Source: Bog-756 sp963699105 | GTDB taxonomy: Bacteria > Actinomycetota > Acidimicrobiia > Acidimicrobiales > RAAP-2 | Direction of reading: 5' to 3' | Length of the DNA stretch: 64,000 nt | Assembly (NCBI GenBank): GCA_963699105.1 | Contig: CAVOTI010000001.1 | Coordinates: 806,001 to 870,000 of the forward strand | In this document: one piece after another, positions 26,930 to 36,152 of the stretch | Position numbering within the stretch: the first letter of the stretch is position 1 | How the letters are laid out: each line of letters begins with the position of its first letter | Program-made: the position numbers and the translations under genes | The notes under the pieces: model-generated | The model's database searches: none | Told to the model about the DNA's origin: nothing | Seen by the model: the letters and a program-made list of their open reading frames with translations, nothing else

Positions 26930-29900
26930 ATGGCACACTACCGGCAGTCCACCTCAGCACGGAAGTTCACGCGGGGCATGTCCGCGGTGCGCCGGCGCGC
27001 CACGGACCAGGGCGCCGGTCAGGGGGGCGACGACGGGGTGACGCTGCTCGAGGTGGTGGTGGCCTTCGTCATCTTGATGATCTCCCTGATTCCGCTTTCC
27101 TATCTCTTCACCAACGCCCTGATCTCCGCCGGGCAGTCCACCAACCAGCAGACGGCGCTCTCCATCGCCGAGAAATGGGTGGAGGTGCTGGAGAACACGA
27201 CCCCGCCGGTGAATTCATATGGCGAGGTGGTGGTGGACACATCTGGCTACCCACAGGGGCCGGCACCCTCCTCGGCCACCAGCACCGCCGCCGGGTCCTC
27301 GGTAGGAGCCAATCTCGACGCCGTGTCGACCATCAACCTCGCCTCCTCGGCCAACTTCGCCGCCGCCACCACCTCGGTTCCCCAGACGGTGGAAGTGACC
27401 ACCGGAACGACCACGCAGGCAACCACATCGGTGAGCTACTCGGCGATAAGCGGGAACACGCTCACCTGCACCACCAATCCGTGCAGCACCACGTCCGCCG
27501 TCATGAGCTCCAGCTCCAGCGACCCGATCGCCCAGGCAACGGTGGCCACCCCGACCGAGACCAAGGGCAGCACCGTCTACACCCTTCAGGCCAAATACTC
27601 GTGGGCCGTGGCCCAGAACAGCGGGGCGGCCAGCCCCCCTGACCTGTGTACATCGGGCACGCCCCAACTCCTCAAGTTAACGGTGAACGTGTCGTGGGGC
27701 CCCAATGCCGACGGCAACAACATCCAGGACAGCACCCTCATCAACTACCCGCCGACCGGGGTCCAGACCCTCGGGTTCATCGCCCTCCAGATGTCCGGGG
27801 ACACAGGCGCCTCCGACACCCAGAGCCCGAGCCACCCGTGGAGCTACCGGGTGCAGTCGATCCCCGTCAAGGTGGCCGGCCAGCAATCCCTGCCGACTCT
27901 GTACCCGGACAGTTATGGCTGCGTCTTCGCCCAGGTCCTCCCGGGTAGCTATTCGATCTCGGTCGGACAGCCCGCCAACGGCTACCCCACGGGTACCACG
28001 TATGCCAGCCCCGAGTTCGTGGCCAACGCCACCGGGAGCGTCACCAACCATGTCTGGAGCCCCCCGACATGCGAGCCCCAGCCGGCCTGCACCTCGACAC
28101 CGGGCTCGCTGCCCACCGTGAACGTGGCCATCGGGGCCGTCACCCGGGTCACGTCGACCCTCTCGTCGGACTATCCGGGATTCGACCAGGCGACCACGGT
28201 CAACCTGAACTATCCGTCGTCCACCGCCGTCGAGGACGGGGTGACATGCCCAGGGGCCGGGACGATCACCTGTGTGGCCACCGGGGAGAACTCCTCGGGT
28301 ACGGCCGCCGTGACGTGGGCCAACGGAAGCTCGTGGTCGACCGCCACCATTCCCTCAGCCGTATCGGTGACCCGGATCTCGTCCATGGCCTGCCCGACGT
28401 CGACCACCTGCATCGCCGTCGGCTACGGGTCGGGTGGAGCTGTCATCCTCAACGGTTCCGGATCGGCCTCGCCCCAGCTCACCGCGGACAGCGGGTCGGC
28501 CATCCCCTCGGGGAGCGGTGCCGACCTCACCCAGGTGGTCTGTCCCTCCACCACCCAGTGCGTGGCCCTCGGGACAACCAGCACCGGAACGGGCGTCGTC
28601 CTGTCCGGCACCATCAGCTCGGGCGGTGACGTCTGGACCCAAGAGACGATTCCCGCCGGCATCGCCGCCCTCTCCAGTCTGGTCTGCCCGACGTCGGCCA
28701 CCGGATGCGCGGCCATCGCCGACACCACCAGCGGTGGCACACCACTGGTCATCACCGGCCCGGCCGGTGCCGGTACCTGGGCGGCCGGCACGTCCAGCGG
28801 ATTCACGCTCACGTCCCTCACCCAGATCGCCTGCCCGACGTCGACCACCTGTATGGCCATCGGCAGCGGGAAGATCGGGAGTTCCACCACGGTCAGCCCG
28901 GTCGTCCTCTCCGCCGTGGTGACGGGCGGCACCGGCCTGGGGAGCACCGGCAGCACGGTGGCGTGGGCGGCCGACACCCTGACCTCGACCACGGTGACCC
29001 AGCTGGGCCAGATCGTGTGCCCGGTCACCACCAAGTGCCTGATCACCGGAGTGGGCACCTATACGGCGGGCTCGACCATGACCACGGGGGGGCTCCTCCT
29101 CTACGGGCCGACGGCCGGCCCTCTCAAGTCGGAGTTCCCGGTGGACGTCTCGGCCCCCATCTCGGCCATCACCGAGGTGACCTGCCCGACGTCGACCAAC
29201 TGCACCCTGATCGGTTCGTCGTCCGGCACCGCGGTGATCTTCACCGGGACTATCAATGGGACCAACACCGCCCCCGACACCTGGAACCAGAACACCGTGC
29301 CCAGCTCGAGCGTCCTCTCCCAGGTGGTGTGCCCTTCGGCCAGCTCGTGCCTGGTCATGGCCACCGGGACCTCGGCATCCAATCCCCAGGGCCTGCTGTT
29401 CTACACCACCAACTCCGGAACGAACTGGTACTCGGCCACCCTCCCGGCCTCGGACTCGATGCAGTACTTCGACGGGATCAGCTGCGTCACCGGGGGCACG
29501 GGGACGTGTTCAGCGGTGGGCGCCACCCCGACCGGGTCGGTGGTGCTGACCACCTCGACCGGGCCCGGCGGGTCATGGTCCGATCAGACCCCCTCGGGCC
29601 TGAGCGGCTATTCGGCCACCGGCATTCCCCTGGAGATCAGCAACAACAACGGGCTCCTCCCCAGCGCCTACATCAACGCCGTCACGGCCGGGGCCAACCC
29701 CAACGCCACCCAGCTGCCGGCCGTGTACCCGCTCACTCAGCAGTACTCGCTGTTCGCCGGTGACTGCTCGACCGAGGCCAACGCCTACAACACCTCGTCG
29801 TTCGCCACCATCCCGGGTGGCATCACCGGGGTCACCGCCGGCCTGTCCTCGCCCACCGTGCCCCTCGGCCTGCTCCCGGTCCAAGTGGTGCACAAATCCG

Positions 29901-30124
29901 GGGTCGACGTCGGCCAGGCCTACGCCGGGGCCACCCTCACCATCACCGCCACCACCGCCTCCTGCAATGCCGACAACTACACCATCCAGACGGCAGGGGC
30001 GGACGGGCTCAGCCGGACCCAGGTGCCCTACGGCACCTACAACATCTTCGTCAACGGAAGTGCCACGGCGGCGGGAACCGTCACCGTGGCCGGGGTACCC
30101 AGCCAGGTGACGGTGAGCGCATGA
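26930..30124 (+). CDS. Type IV prepilin-like protein carrying nine cysteine-bracketed repeats (propeller-like)
   Basis: 1064 residues from ATG 26930 (ATG 26978 is an alternative). The N-terminus has a basic leader and a prepilin cleavage/assembly signature, DDGVTLLEVVVAFVILM, with Gly before the cut and Glu at +5. A Ser/Thr-rich region follows. Then come nine repeats marked by C-P-x4/5-C-x-A/L-x-G, with first cysteines at 28247, 28391, 28541, 28685, 28832, 29018, 29183, 29330 and 29483, that is every 48-62 codons. That period is right for beta-propeller blades, and each pair of cysteines could form a disulphide outside the cell. It is probably a minor or tip pilin with a binding head. It overlaps the next pilin gene by four bases. 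Confidence 0.75.
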   Translation: MAHYRQSTSARKFTRGMSAVRRRATDQGAGQGGDDGVTLLEVVVAFVILMISLIPLSYLFTNALISAGQSTNQQTALSIAEKWVEVLENTTPPVNSYGEVVVDTSGYPQGPAPSSATSTAAGSSVGANLDAVSTINLASSANFAAATTSVPQTVEVTTGTTTQATTSVSYSAISGNTLTCTTNPCSTTSAVMSSSSSDPIAQATVATPTETKGSTVYTLQAKYSWAVAQNSGAASPPDLCTSGTPQLLKLTVNVSWGPNADGNNIQDSTLINYPPTGVQTLGFIALQMSGDTGASDTQSPSHPWSYRVQSIPVKVAGQQSLPTLYPDSYGCVFAQVLPGSYSISVGQPANGYPTGTTYASPEFVANATGSVTNHVWSPPTCEPQPACTSTPGSLPTVNVAIGAVTRVTSTLSSDYPGFDQATTVNLNYPSSTAVEDGVTCPGAGTITCVATGENSSGTAAVTWANGSSWSTATIPSAVSVTRISSMACPTSTTCIAVGYGSGGAVILNGSGSASPQLTADSGSAIPSGSGADLTQVVCPSTTQCVALGTTSTGTGVVLSGTISSGGDVWTQETIPAGIAALSSLVCPTSATGCAAIADTTSGGTPLVITGPAGAGTWAAGTSSGFTLTSLTQIACPTSTTCMAIGSGKIGSSTTVSPVVLSAVVTGGTGLGSTGSTVAWAADTLTSTTVTQLGQIVCPVTTKCLITGVGTYTAGSTMTTGGLLLYGPTAGPLKSEFPVDVSAPISAITEVTCPTSTNCTLIGSSSGTAVIFTGTINGTNTAPDTWNQNTVPSSSVLSQVVCPSASSCLVMATGTSASNPQGLLFYTTNSGTNWYSATLPASDSMQYFDGISCVTGGTGTCSAVGATPTGSVVLTTSTGPGGSWSDQTPSGLSGYSATGIPLEISNNNGLLPSAYINAVTAGANPNATQLPAVYPLTQQYSLFAGDCSTEANAYNTSSFATIPGGITGVTAGLSSPTVPLGLLPVQVVHKSGVDVGQAYAGATLTITATTASCNADNYTIQTAGADGLSRTQVPYGTYNIFVNGSATAAGTVTVAGVPSQVTVSA

Positions 30125-31056
30125 GACGGCCCGCCTGCAGCCGGCCCGGGCTCCCGCCGGGCGGTAAGAGGATGGATGCCCGGCGCCCCGGCCGACGGCC
30201 GTCCGATCACCACCGGAACGACGACGGGCTCACCCTGGTGGAGCTGATGGTGGCGTTCGCCTGCCTCATCGTCCTCCTCACCATCGCCGCCTCGGCCCTC
30301 ACCACCTACGTGACCGCCGGCACCACGGTGATCTCGTCCTACTCGGCCACCGACCAGCTCCTGCCGAGCTCGATGGTGATCCAGCGCCTCATCCGTTCCG
30401 AGGTGGAGCCGGCCCCCATGCCTCCCACCAACTCGTCGTGCGCCGTGGCCAACGCTTCGTGCCCGCCATTTCTGACCGGAAGCGTGGGGACCTTCTCGAC
30501 GACGTTCTACGCCAACATCGGTGACGCCAACGGGCCGGCGAAGATCGTAATGGCCGAATCCACGCCCACCGAGTGCAGCTCGTGCCGGTTCTACACCTCG
30601 GTATTCACCGTCACCGAGTATCCGGCGGTGGCCAGCACCTGTCCCTTCTCCGAGACCTCCACCGCCACTTGTTCGTGGTCGTCATCGGGCAAGGTACTGG
30701 TCGACATATCGAGTGTGGTGAACGGGGCTGCACCACTCACGGTGGGCTCGGTCACCACCACGCCGCTCCCGTATGCATCGACGCCGATCTTCACATACAA
30801 CACCCTCGACACGGTGTCCAACGACTACGTCCCCGGTGCCGGGGGTTCCACGGTGGGAACGACCGGCATGTTGTCCGGCTTCGGGACCGCCTGCACCCCT
30901 CCTTCGACCACCAGCCAGAACTGCCCCCAGGACACCATCCAGAGCGTCGGGGTGGACCTCGAAGTCGAGGTGCAGGGAAGCCCGGCCCACGAGAACTACT
31001 TCGTGGTCTACCGGCTTTCGTCAAGTTCCTACCTCTACAGCCCACTCGTCGGTTAG
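30121..31056 (+). CDS. Type IV prepilin-like protein (minor pilin)
   Basis: 311 residues. After a long basic leader comes the prepilin signature DDGLTLVELMVAFACLIVLL, with cleavage after Gly and Glu at +5, followed by one hydrophobic helix. The exported part is Ser/Thr-rich with several cysteine pairs (SSCAVANASC, TECSSC). The ATG overlaps the previous stop (ATGA), and the third gene of the set starts six bp after its stop. Length is larger than a major pilin, so a minor or priming pilin is more likely. No pilus motor or prepilin peptidase gene is in the window. Confidence 0.75.
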   Translation: MRRPACSRPGLPPGGKRMDARRPGRRPSDHHRNDDGLTLVELMVAFACLIVLLTIAASALTTYVTAGTTVISSYSATDQLLPSSMVIQRLIRSEVEPAPMPPTNSSCAVANASCPPFLTGSVGTFSTTFYANIGDANGPAKIVMAESTPTECSSCRFYTSVFTVTEYPAVASTCPFSETSTATCSWSSSGKVLVDISSVVNGAAPLTVGSVTTTPLPYASTPIFTYNTLDTVSNDYVPGAGGSTVGTTGMLSGFGTACTPPSTTSQNCPQDTIQSVGVDLEVEVQGSPAHENYFVVYRLSSSSYLYSPLVG

Positions 31057-31062
31057 GTCGCC

Positions 31063-33148
31063 ATGTCAACTCCCTCCAGGCCACGTTCGATCTTCTTCAC
31101 CGGCCGGCCGACCCGCCGGTTCTTTCCCGTGGCGCTCCGGCGCCCAGCGGGTGGAGGCCGACGCAGTCACTCGGCCCGGGACGCCGGTCAGGCCGCCCTG
31201 GTCGACAGTGGTGGCCCTGACCGTGGCCATGTCCACCATCGGGGCGGTGATGGTCAGCGCCATCGCCAACAACGATCCCATCCTGACCCAGGCATCCATC
31301 CAGCGGTACGCCTATCGGGGCCTTTCGTCGGGGCTCAACGCCTATCAGAGCCAGATCAATGCCGACCCCTACCTGGCCGCCTGCAACTCGACCACCAACT
31401 ACCCGTCGGGCAGCAATGCCAACGTGCAGTGCTCGGGCATCAACTACGAGTCGTGGAGCCAGGTGCCGGGCACCAACGTCGGCAACGGGGTGATCCCTGA
31501 GTACTACCTGTACGACAACCCCCAGGCCGTGGTCGACCCCACCACCAACGCCCTGGACTACCTCGAGGTGCAGATCATCGGGGCGGCCGGCTTCGGCACC
31601 AACCTCGTCTACTACTCGACGGTAGCCAAGTTCACCCCGGCCAACGGCTTCCTCGACAACGTGTGGTGGTCGAACTACGAGTCCTCCAACGCCGCCGCCC
31701 TGACCAACCCGACCACCACCCAGACCTCGACCGGGTGCGCCTGGTACTACAGCACCAACTACAGCAACTCGGGCAGCTGCACGCCGGTCTACTTCGGCCC
31801 CAACGACTCGATCACCGGACCGGTCTTCTCCAACGACTCGCTCTTCGTGGACAGCAAACCCAACTTCGGAGCCGGCTACCCGGTCACCACCGCCGATCCC
31901 AACTGCCTGTTCGTCGATCCCCTGGACGGCAACCACGGCACCAAGGCGGGCTGCTCGGGGGCCACCGCCGACGTGGGAACCTACGACGCCTCCACCAGCT
32001 CGTACGGGGCGGACAACTACGAGCCGATCCCCACCGACAACTCGGAGTTGGGCGGTTTCGCCAAGCAGGGGGGCTGCTACTACCAGGGCCCGACCACCGT
32101 GACCCTGTCGGGTAACCAGATGACGGTCACCAGCCCGGACACCGCCTCCACCGGGGGTGACGACACCATGAACTACTCGAGCGACTCGAGCGTCTGTCCG
32201 ACGGCCGGGGGCACGGCCTCGCTCCCCAAGAACGGAGTCCTGTTCGTGGACGGCTACAGCGGGAGCACCACTCCGGCAGTGGGCACCAACCCGTTCGACG
32301 GCAATCTGCAAGACGTGTGCACCGGGAGGGCGCCCCATCAGACGTGCAGCGATGAGTACGTCGACCCCCAGACGTACGCCGACTGCCTCGGCTGTTACTA
32401 CGGCCAGACCCAGCAACCCGACTCGGAAGCCGACGCATTCGTCAGCGGCAGCCTGTCGGGGCACCTCACCATCGGTGCCGACAACGACATCATCATCGAC
32501 GGCCCCGTCAAATATGCCGACTGCACGTGGACGGGCACGGCCTCGCAGAGCAACTGCAACTACAACAGTTTCACCAGTTCGACAGCCATCAACGACGTCC
32601 TCGGTCTGATCGCCTACGACTACGTCGAAGTGGACCTGCCGGTCGACGGCAACGGCAACACCCTGGCCGCCTGCGGAACCAGCGGCGCCCTGGCCGCACC
32701 GCTGTGCGATCCCAGTACTTCCACCGGGAGCCCCACTGGCGGCCAGGGCCTGGTGGTGGACGCATCGATCCTGGCCCTCCAGGGTTCCTTCCTGGTGAAC
32801 AACTACAGCACGTCCAACTCCACCAACGGCAGCGGCAACGAGGGCACCCTCACCGTCTACGGCTCGATCCAGCAGGACGCCCGCGGGGCGGTCGGTACCT
32901 TCTCGGGGAACAACATCGTCTCCGGCTACTCGAAGCGCTACCTGTGGGACCCCCGGCTGCCGTTCTACTCGCCCCCCTACTACCTGACCCCGGGGACCCC
33001 TTCGTGGTCGCTCGTGTCCTCGTCGGAAAGCTACAACGGCCAGTGTCCCGAGATGCCGCCGGCCCAGTCGACACCGGTGACGACCCAGCCGACCTGGCCG
33101 TGGCCGACGTCGACCGGGGTGGCCTGCTCCACCATCACCGCCCCCTAG
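31063..33148 (+). CDS. PilX-like exported protein of the pilin cluster (single-base frameshift near its N-terminus)
   Basis: The N-terminus (from ATG 31063, ending ARDAGQAALV) lies in one frame. The hydrophobic helix TVVALTVAMSTIGAVMVSAI and the rest lie in another, and total length is one base over a multiple of three. Removing the G at about 31204 joins them into a 694-residue protein with a basic leader, one membrane helix without the pilin Glu, and a large Asn/Ser/Thr/Tyr-rich exported domain. This resembles PilX/PilW-type accessory pilins. Either the base is a sequencing error or the gene begins internally at 31231. It has the same strand and tight spacing as the two pilins before it. 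Confidence 0.6.
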
Positions 33149-33186
33149 CTGGCCGCCGGCCCGTCTGGGCCCGGACCGTGCCCAGG

Positions 33187-33192
33187 TAGCCT
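33187..33192 (+). promoter_or_regulatory. -10 hexamer TAGCCT, leaderless typA
   Basis: TAGCCT ends 9 nt before ATG 33202, with no Shine-Dalgarno in between. Confidence 0.5.
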
Positions 33193-33201
33193 TGTCCTCT
33201 T

Positions 33202-35040
33202 ATGGCCATCAAGACCCGAGACGACATCCGTAACGTGGCCATCGTGGCTCACGTCGACCACGGCAAGACCACCCTGGTCGACGCCATGCTGTGGCAGTCG
33301 GGGGCGTTCCGGGCCAACGAGTCGGTCAACGAACGGGTCATGGACTCGGGGGACCTGGAGCGGGAGAAGGGCATCACCATCCTGGCCAAAAACACCGCCG
33401 TTCTCCACGGCGGGGTCAAGATCAACATCATCGACACCCCCGGGCACGCCGACTTCGGCGGCGAGGTGGAGCGGGGACTGACCATGGTCGACGGGGTCCT
33501 GCTGCTGGTGGACGCGTCCGAGGGTCCCCTCCCCCAGACCCGGTTCGTCCTGCGCAAGACCCTCCAGGCCCGCCTGCCGGTGGTGCTGGTGGTCAACAAG
33601 GTCGACCGGCCCGATGCCCGCATCGACGAGGTGGTCCACGAGGTGGAGGAGCTGTTCCTCGACCTCGACGCCGACGAGCACCAGATCGACTTTCCGATCC
33701 TCTTCTCCAACGCCCGGGCCGGCTGGGCCTCGACCGAGCAGGGGGTGGAGGGCACCGACCTCGAGCCACTGTTCCAGGCCATCCTCGACCGCATCCCGGC
33801 ACCCCACTACGACCCGGATGTGCCGCTGCAGGCCATCGTCTCCAATCTCGATGCCTCCCCGTACCTGGGTCGCCTGGCCATCTGCCGCGTCCACAACGGC
33901 ACCCTCCGCAAGGGTGAGACAGTGGCGTGGTGCCGTCTGGACGGCTCCATCGAACGGTCCAAGATCACCGAGCTCTACGTGACCGACGCTCTCGACCGGG
34001 TCGATGCCGCCGAGGCCGGTCCCGGCGACATCGCCGCGGTGGCCGGCATGGCCGAGATCACCATCGGGGAGACGTTGGCCGACCCCGACGACCCTCGGCC
34101 CCTGCCGGTCATCACGGTGGACGAGCCCAGCCTGGCCATGACCATCGGCATCAACACCTCGCCCCTGGCCGGGGCCGACGGGAACAAGCTGACCGCCCGC
34201 CAGGTCATCAGCCGGCTGGAGGCCGAGCTGGTCGGCAACGTCTCTCTCCGGGTGGACACCACCGAGCGTCCCGACACCTGGGAGGTGCAGGGCCGGGGTG
34301 AGCTGCAACTCGCCGTACTGGTCGAGACCATGCGGCGCGAGGGGTTCGAACTGACGGTGGGCAAACCCCAGGTCGTCACCCGGGAGATCGACGGCAGGCT
34401 CAACGAACCGATGGAACGGGTTGCCATCGATGTACCGGACGACTACCTCGGGGTGGTCACCCAGTTGATGGCCCTGCGCAAGGGGATCCTGATCGAGATG
34501 GTCAACCACGGAACCGGGTGGGTGCGCATGGACTACCGGGTGCCGGCCCGGGGCCTGGTGGGATTCCGCACCGAGTTCATGACCGAGACACGGGGCACGG
34601 GCATGCTCCACCACGTGTTCGACGGCTGGGAACCCTGGCACGGAGAGCTCAAGACCAAACGGAACGGCTCGATGGTGGCCGACCGCCGCGGCATGACCAC
34701 CGGATACACCTTGATGAGCCTCCAGGAGCGGGGTGTCCTGCTGGTCGGTCCGGGAACCGAGGTCTACGAGGGAATGGTGGTCGGCGAGAACGCCCGCGAC
34801 GAGGAGATGGACGTCAACCCGACCAAGGAGAAGAAACAGACCAACATCCGCTCGGCCTCGGCCGACGAAGCCATCCGCCTCACCCCTCCGCTGCTCCTGT
34901 CGCTGGAGCAGGCGCTCGAGTTCATCTCCGACGACGAATGCGTTGAAGTGACCCCCAAGGCGGTACGACTGCGCAAGGTGGTTCTCGACCAGGCCACCCG
35001 GGGACGCCAGCGGAGCCGGGCCCGCAAGGCCGCCGGCTGA
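33202..35040 (+). CDS. typA: Translational GTPase TypA/BipA
   Basis: 612 residues, normal length. It is a ribosome-associated GTPase of the EF-G superfamily, involved in large-subunit assembly and stress adaptation. G1 is VAHVDHGKTTLVDAM, the switch/G2 region is EREKGITILAKNT, G3 is DTPGHADFGGEVERG and G4 is NKVDRPDAR. The BipA-specific C-terminal domain has ADRRGMTTGYTLMSLQERG. It starts 53 bp after the pilin cluster but has its own -10. Confidence 0.97.
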   Translation: MAIKTRDDIRNVAIVAHVDHGKTTLVDAMLWQSGAFRANESVNERVMDSGDLEREKGITILAKNTAVLHGGVKINIIDTPGHADFGGEVERGLTMVDGVLLLVDASEGPLPQTRFVLRKTLQARLPVVLVVNKVDRPDARIDEVVHEVEELFLDLDADEHQIDFPILFSNARAGWASTEQGVEGTDLEPLFQAILDRIPAPHYDPDVPLQAIVSNLDASPYLGRLAICRVHNGTLRKGETVAWCRLDGSIERSKITELYVTDALDRVDAAEAGPGDIAAVAGMAEITIGETLADPDDPRPLPVITVDEPSLAMTIGINTSPLAGADGNKLTARQVISRLEAELVGNVSLRVDTTERPDTWEVQGRGELQLAVLVETMRREGFELTVGKPQVVTREIDGRLNEPMERVAIDVPDDYLGVVTQLMALRKGILIEMVNHGTGWVRMDYRVPARGLVGFRTEFMTETRGTGMLHHVFDGWEPWHGELKTKRNGSMVADRRGMTTGYTLMSLQERGVLLVGPGTEVYEGMVVGENARDEEMDVNPTKEKKQTNIRSASADEAIRLTPPLLLSLEQALEFISDDECVEVTPKAVRLRKVVLDQATRGRQRSRARKAAG

Positions 35041-35244
35041 ACCAGGTGGCGGTGGCCGTCGGCTCCGGGTCCTCCCCGGGCCGGCTTTGGCGGCTCTCCC
35101 TGTCGATCTTTGTCTTGGCGCTGGCCTACCCTCGGTCGGTCACATACCACTGGTACGCTATTTTCCAAAGTGATGGCGTCGAGGGATCGCCCGGAGCGAC
35201 GGTGGGTCGCAGCCGTCGAGGGCGGGAGAACGCTGATGCCAAGG

Positions 35245-35317
35245 CTCCGAGGGGAGGGCTCGAACCTCCAACATCTGGCTCCAAAGGCCAGCGTTCTGCC
35301 AATTGAACTACCTCGGA
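35245..35317 (-). tRNA. tRNA-Gln (anticodon UUG)
   Basis: On the minus strand a full cloverleaf folds: 7-bp acceptor TCCGAGG/CCTCGGA (35317 down to 35246) plus discriminator G at 35245. It has a 4-bp D stem GTTC/GAAC, anticodon stem CTGGC/GCCAG with loop CTTTGGA (anticodon TTG), a 5-nt variable loop, and T stem GGAGG/CCTCC with loop TTCGAGC. The 3' CCA is not encoded. The 35041-35244 stretch before it holds no gene that I can support. Confidence 0.93.
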
Positions 35318-35435
35318 AGGGGTCGTCTCGCCACGTTCGACGACGGGGACAGGCTACCTCCGGGCCCGATGGGGGTCACCGGACCACGGCCAGCTCCCGA
35401 GCCCGGCATGCCGCCGCATCGACTGACCACCCCGA

Positions 35436-35441
35436 TAGGCT
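35436..35441 (+). promoter_or_regulatory. -10 hexamer TAGGCT, leaderless response-regulator gene
   Basis: TAGGCT ends 9 nt before ATG 35451; no ribosome binding site. Confidence 0.45.
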
Positions 35442-35450
35442 CCCGGCCCG

Positions 35451-36123
35451 ATGCGAGTACTCGTCGTGGACGACGACCCGGCGGTCAGCGGCGCCCTCAA
35501 CCGGGCCCTCCGCCTCGAGGGATACGAGGTCACCTTGGCCGGTGACGGCCCCCAGGCCCTAGAGGAGATCGCCATCCGTCCCCCCGATGCACTCGTCCTC
35601 GACATCGGCCTACCCGTCATCGACGGGCTCGACGTCTGCCGACGCCTGCGGGCCGCTGGGGACGATACCCCGGTGCTCATGCTCACCGCCCGGGATGCCA
35701 TCGACGACCGGGTCCAAGGCCTCGACGCCGGGGCCGACGACTATCTGGTCAAGCCATTCGCCCTGGCCGAACTGCTGGCCCGCCTGCGTGCCCTCCTCAG
35801 GCGCCGACCCGAGGACGCCGGCGAGGTCCTCCGGTTCGCCGACCTGTCGCTCGATCCGATCACCCGGGAGGCCCAGCGCGGGGAGCGACCCTTCACCCTG
35901 ACCCGGATCGAATTCGACTTGCTCGAGCTGCTGTTGCGCCATCCGCGCCAGGTACTCGACCCGCGAGCTGATCCTCGACAGGGTGTGGGGGTACACCTTC
36001 GACTCCGGGACGAACTCGTTGGCCGTCTATGTGGGCTACCTCCGGAGGAAGACCGAGGCCGGTAACGAGCCCCGCCTGATCCACACGGCCCGGGGAGTCG
36101 GCTACGTCCTGCGCGAGCCTTAG
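35451..36123 (+). CDS. OmpR-family response regulator (single-base frameshift in the DNA-binding domain)
   Basis: The receiver domain is intact: acidic pocket VVDDDPAV, phospho-acceptor Asp near residue 51 (LVLDIGLP), and YLVKPF. The winged-helix domain starts well (RPFTLTRIEFDLLELLLRHP), then the frame breaks at 35957-35960. In the +1 frame the rest continues as TRELILDRVWGYTFDSGTNS and IHTARGVGYVLREP, ending at TAG 36121-36123. The total is one base over a multiple of three, so removing one G restores a normal ~223-residue MprA/OmpR-type regulator. It is followed 29 bp later by its histidine kinase. Confidence 0.88.
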
Positions 36124-36152
36124 ACCATGACGGCGTCTCGGCGCGTGGGACC

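Noticed and set aside
35041..35244. Small plus-strand protein after typA
   Set aside because: The frame runs straight into the antisense tRNA sequence and shows no protein-like pattern; an AT-richer patch near 35150 remains unexplained.
35245..35317. tRNA-Trp(CCA)
   Set aside because: The plus strand reads CTCCAAAGG in the loop region, but folding is only correct on the minus strand, where the anticodon is TTG (Gln).
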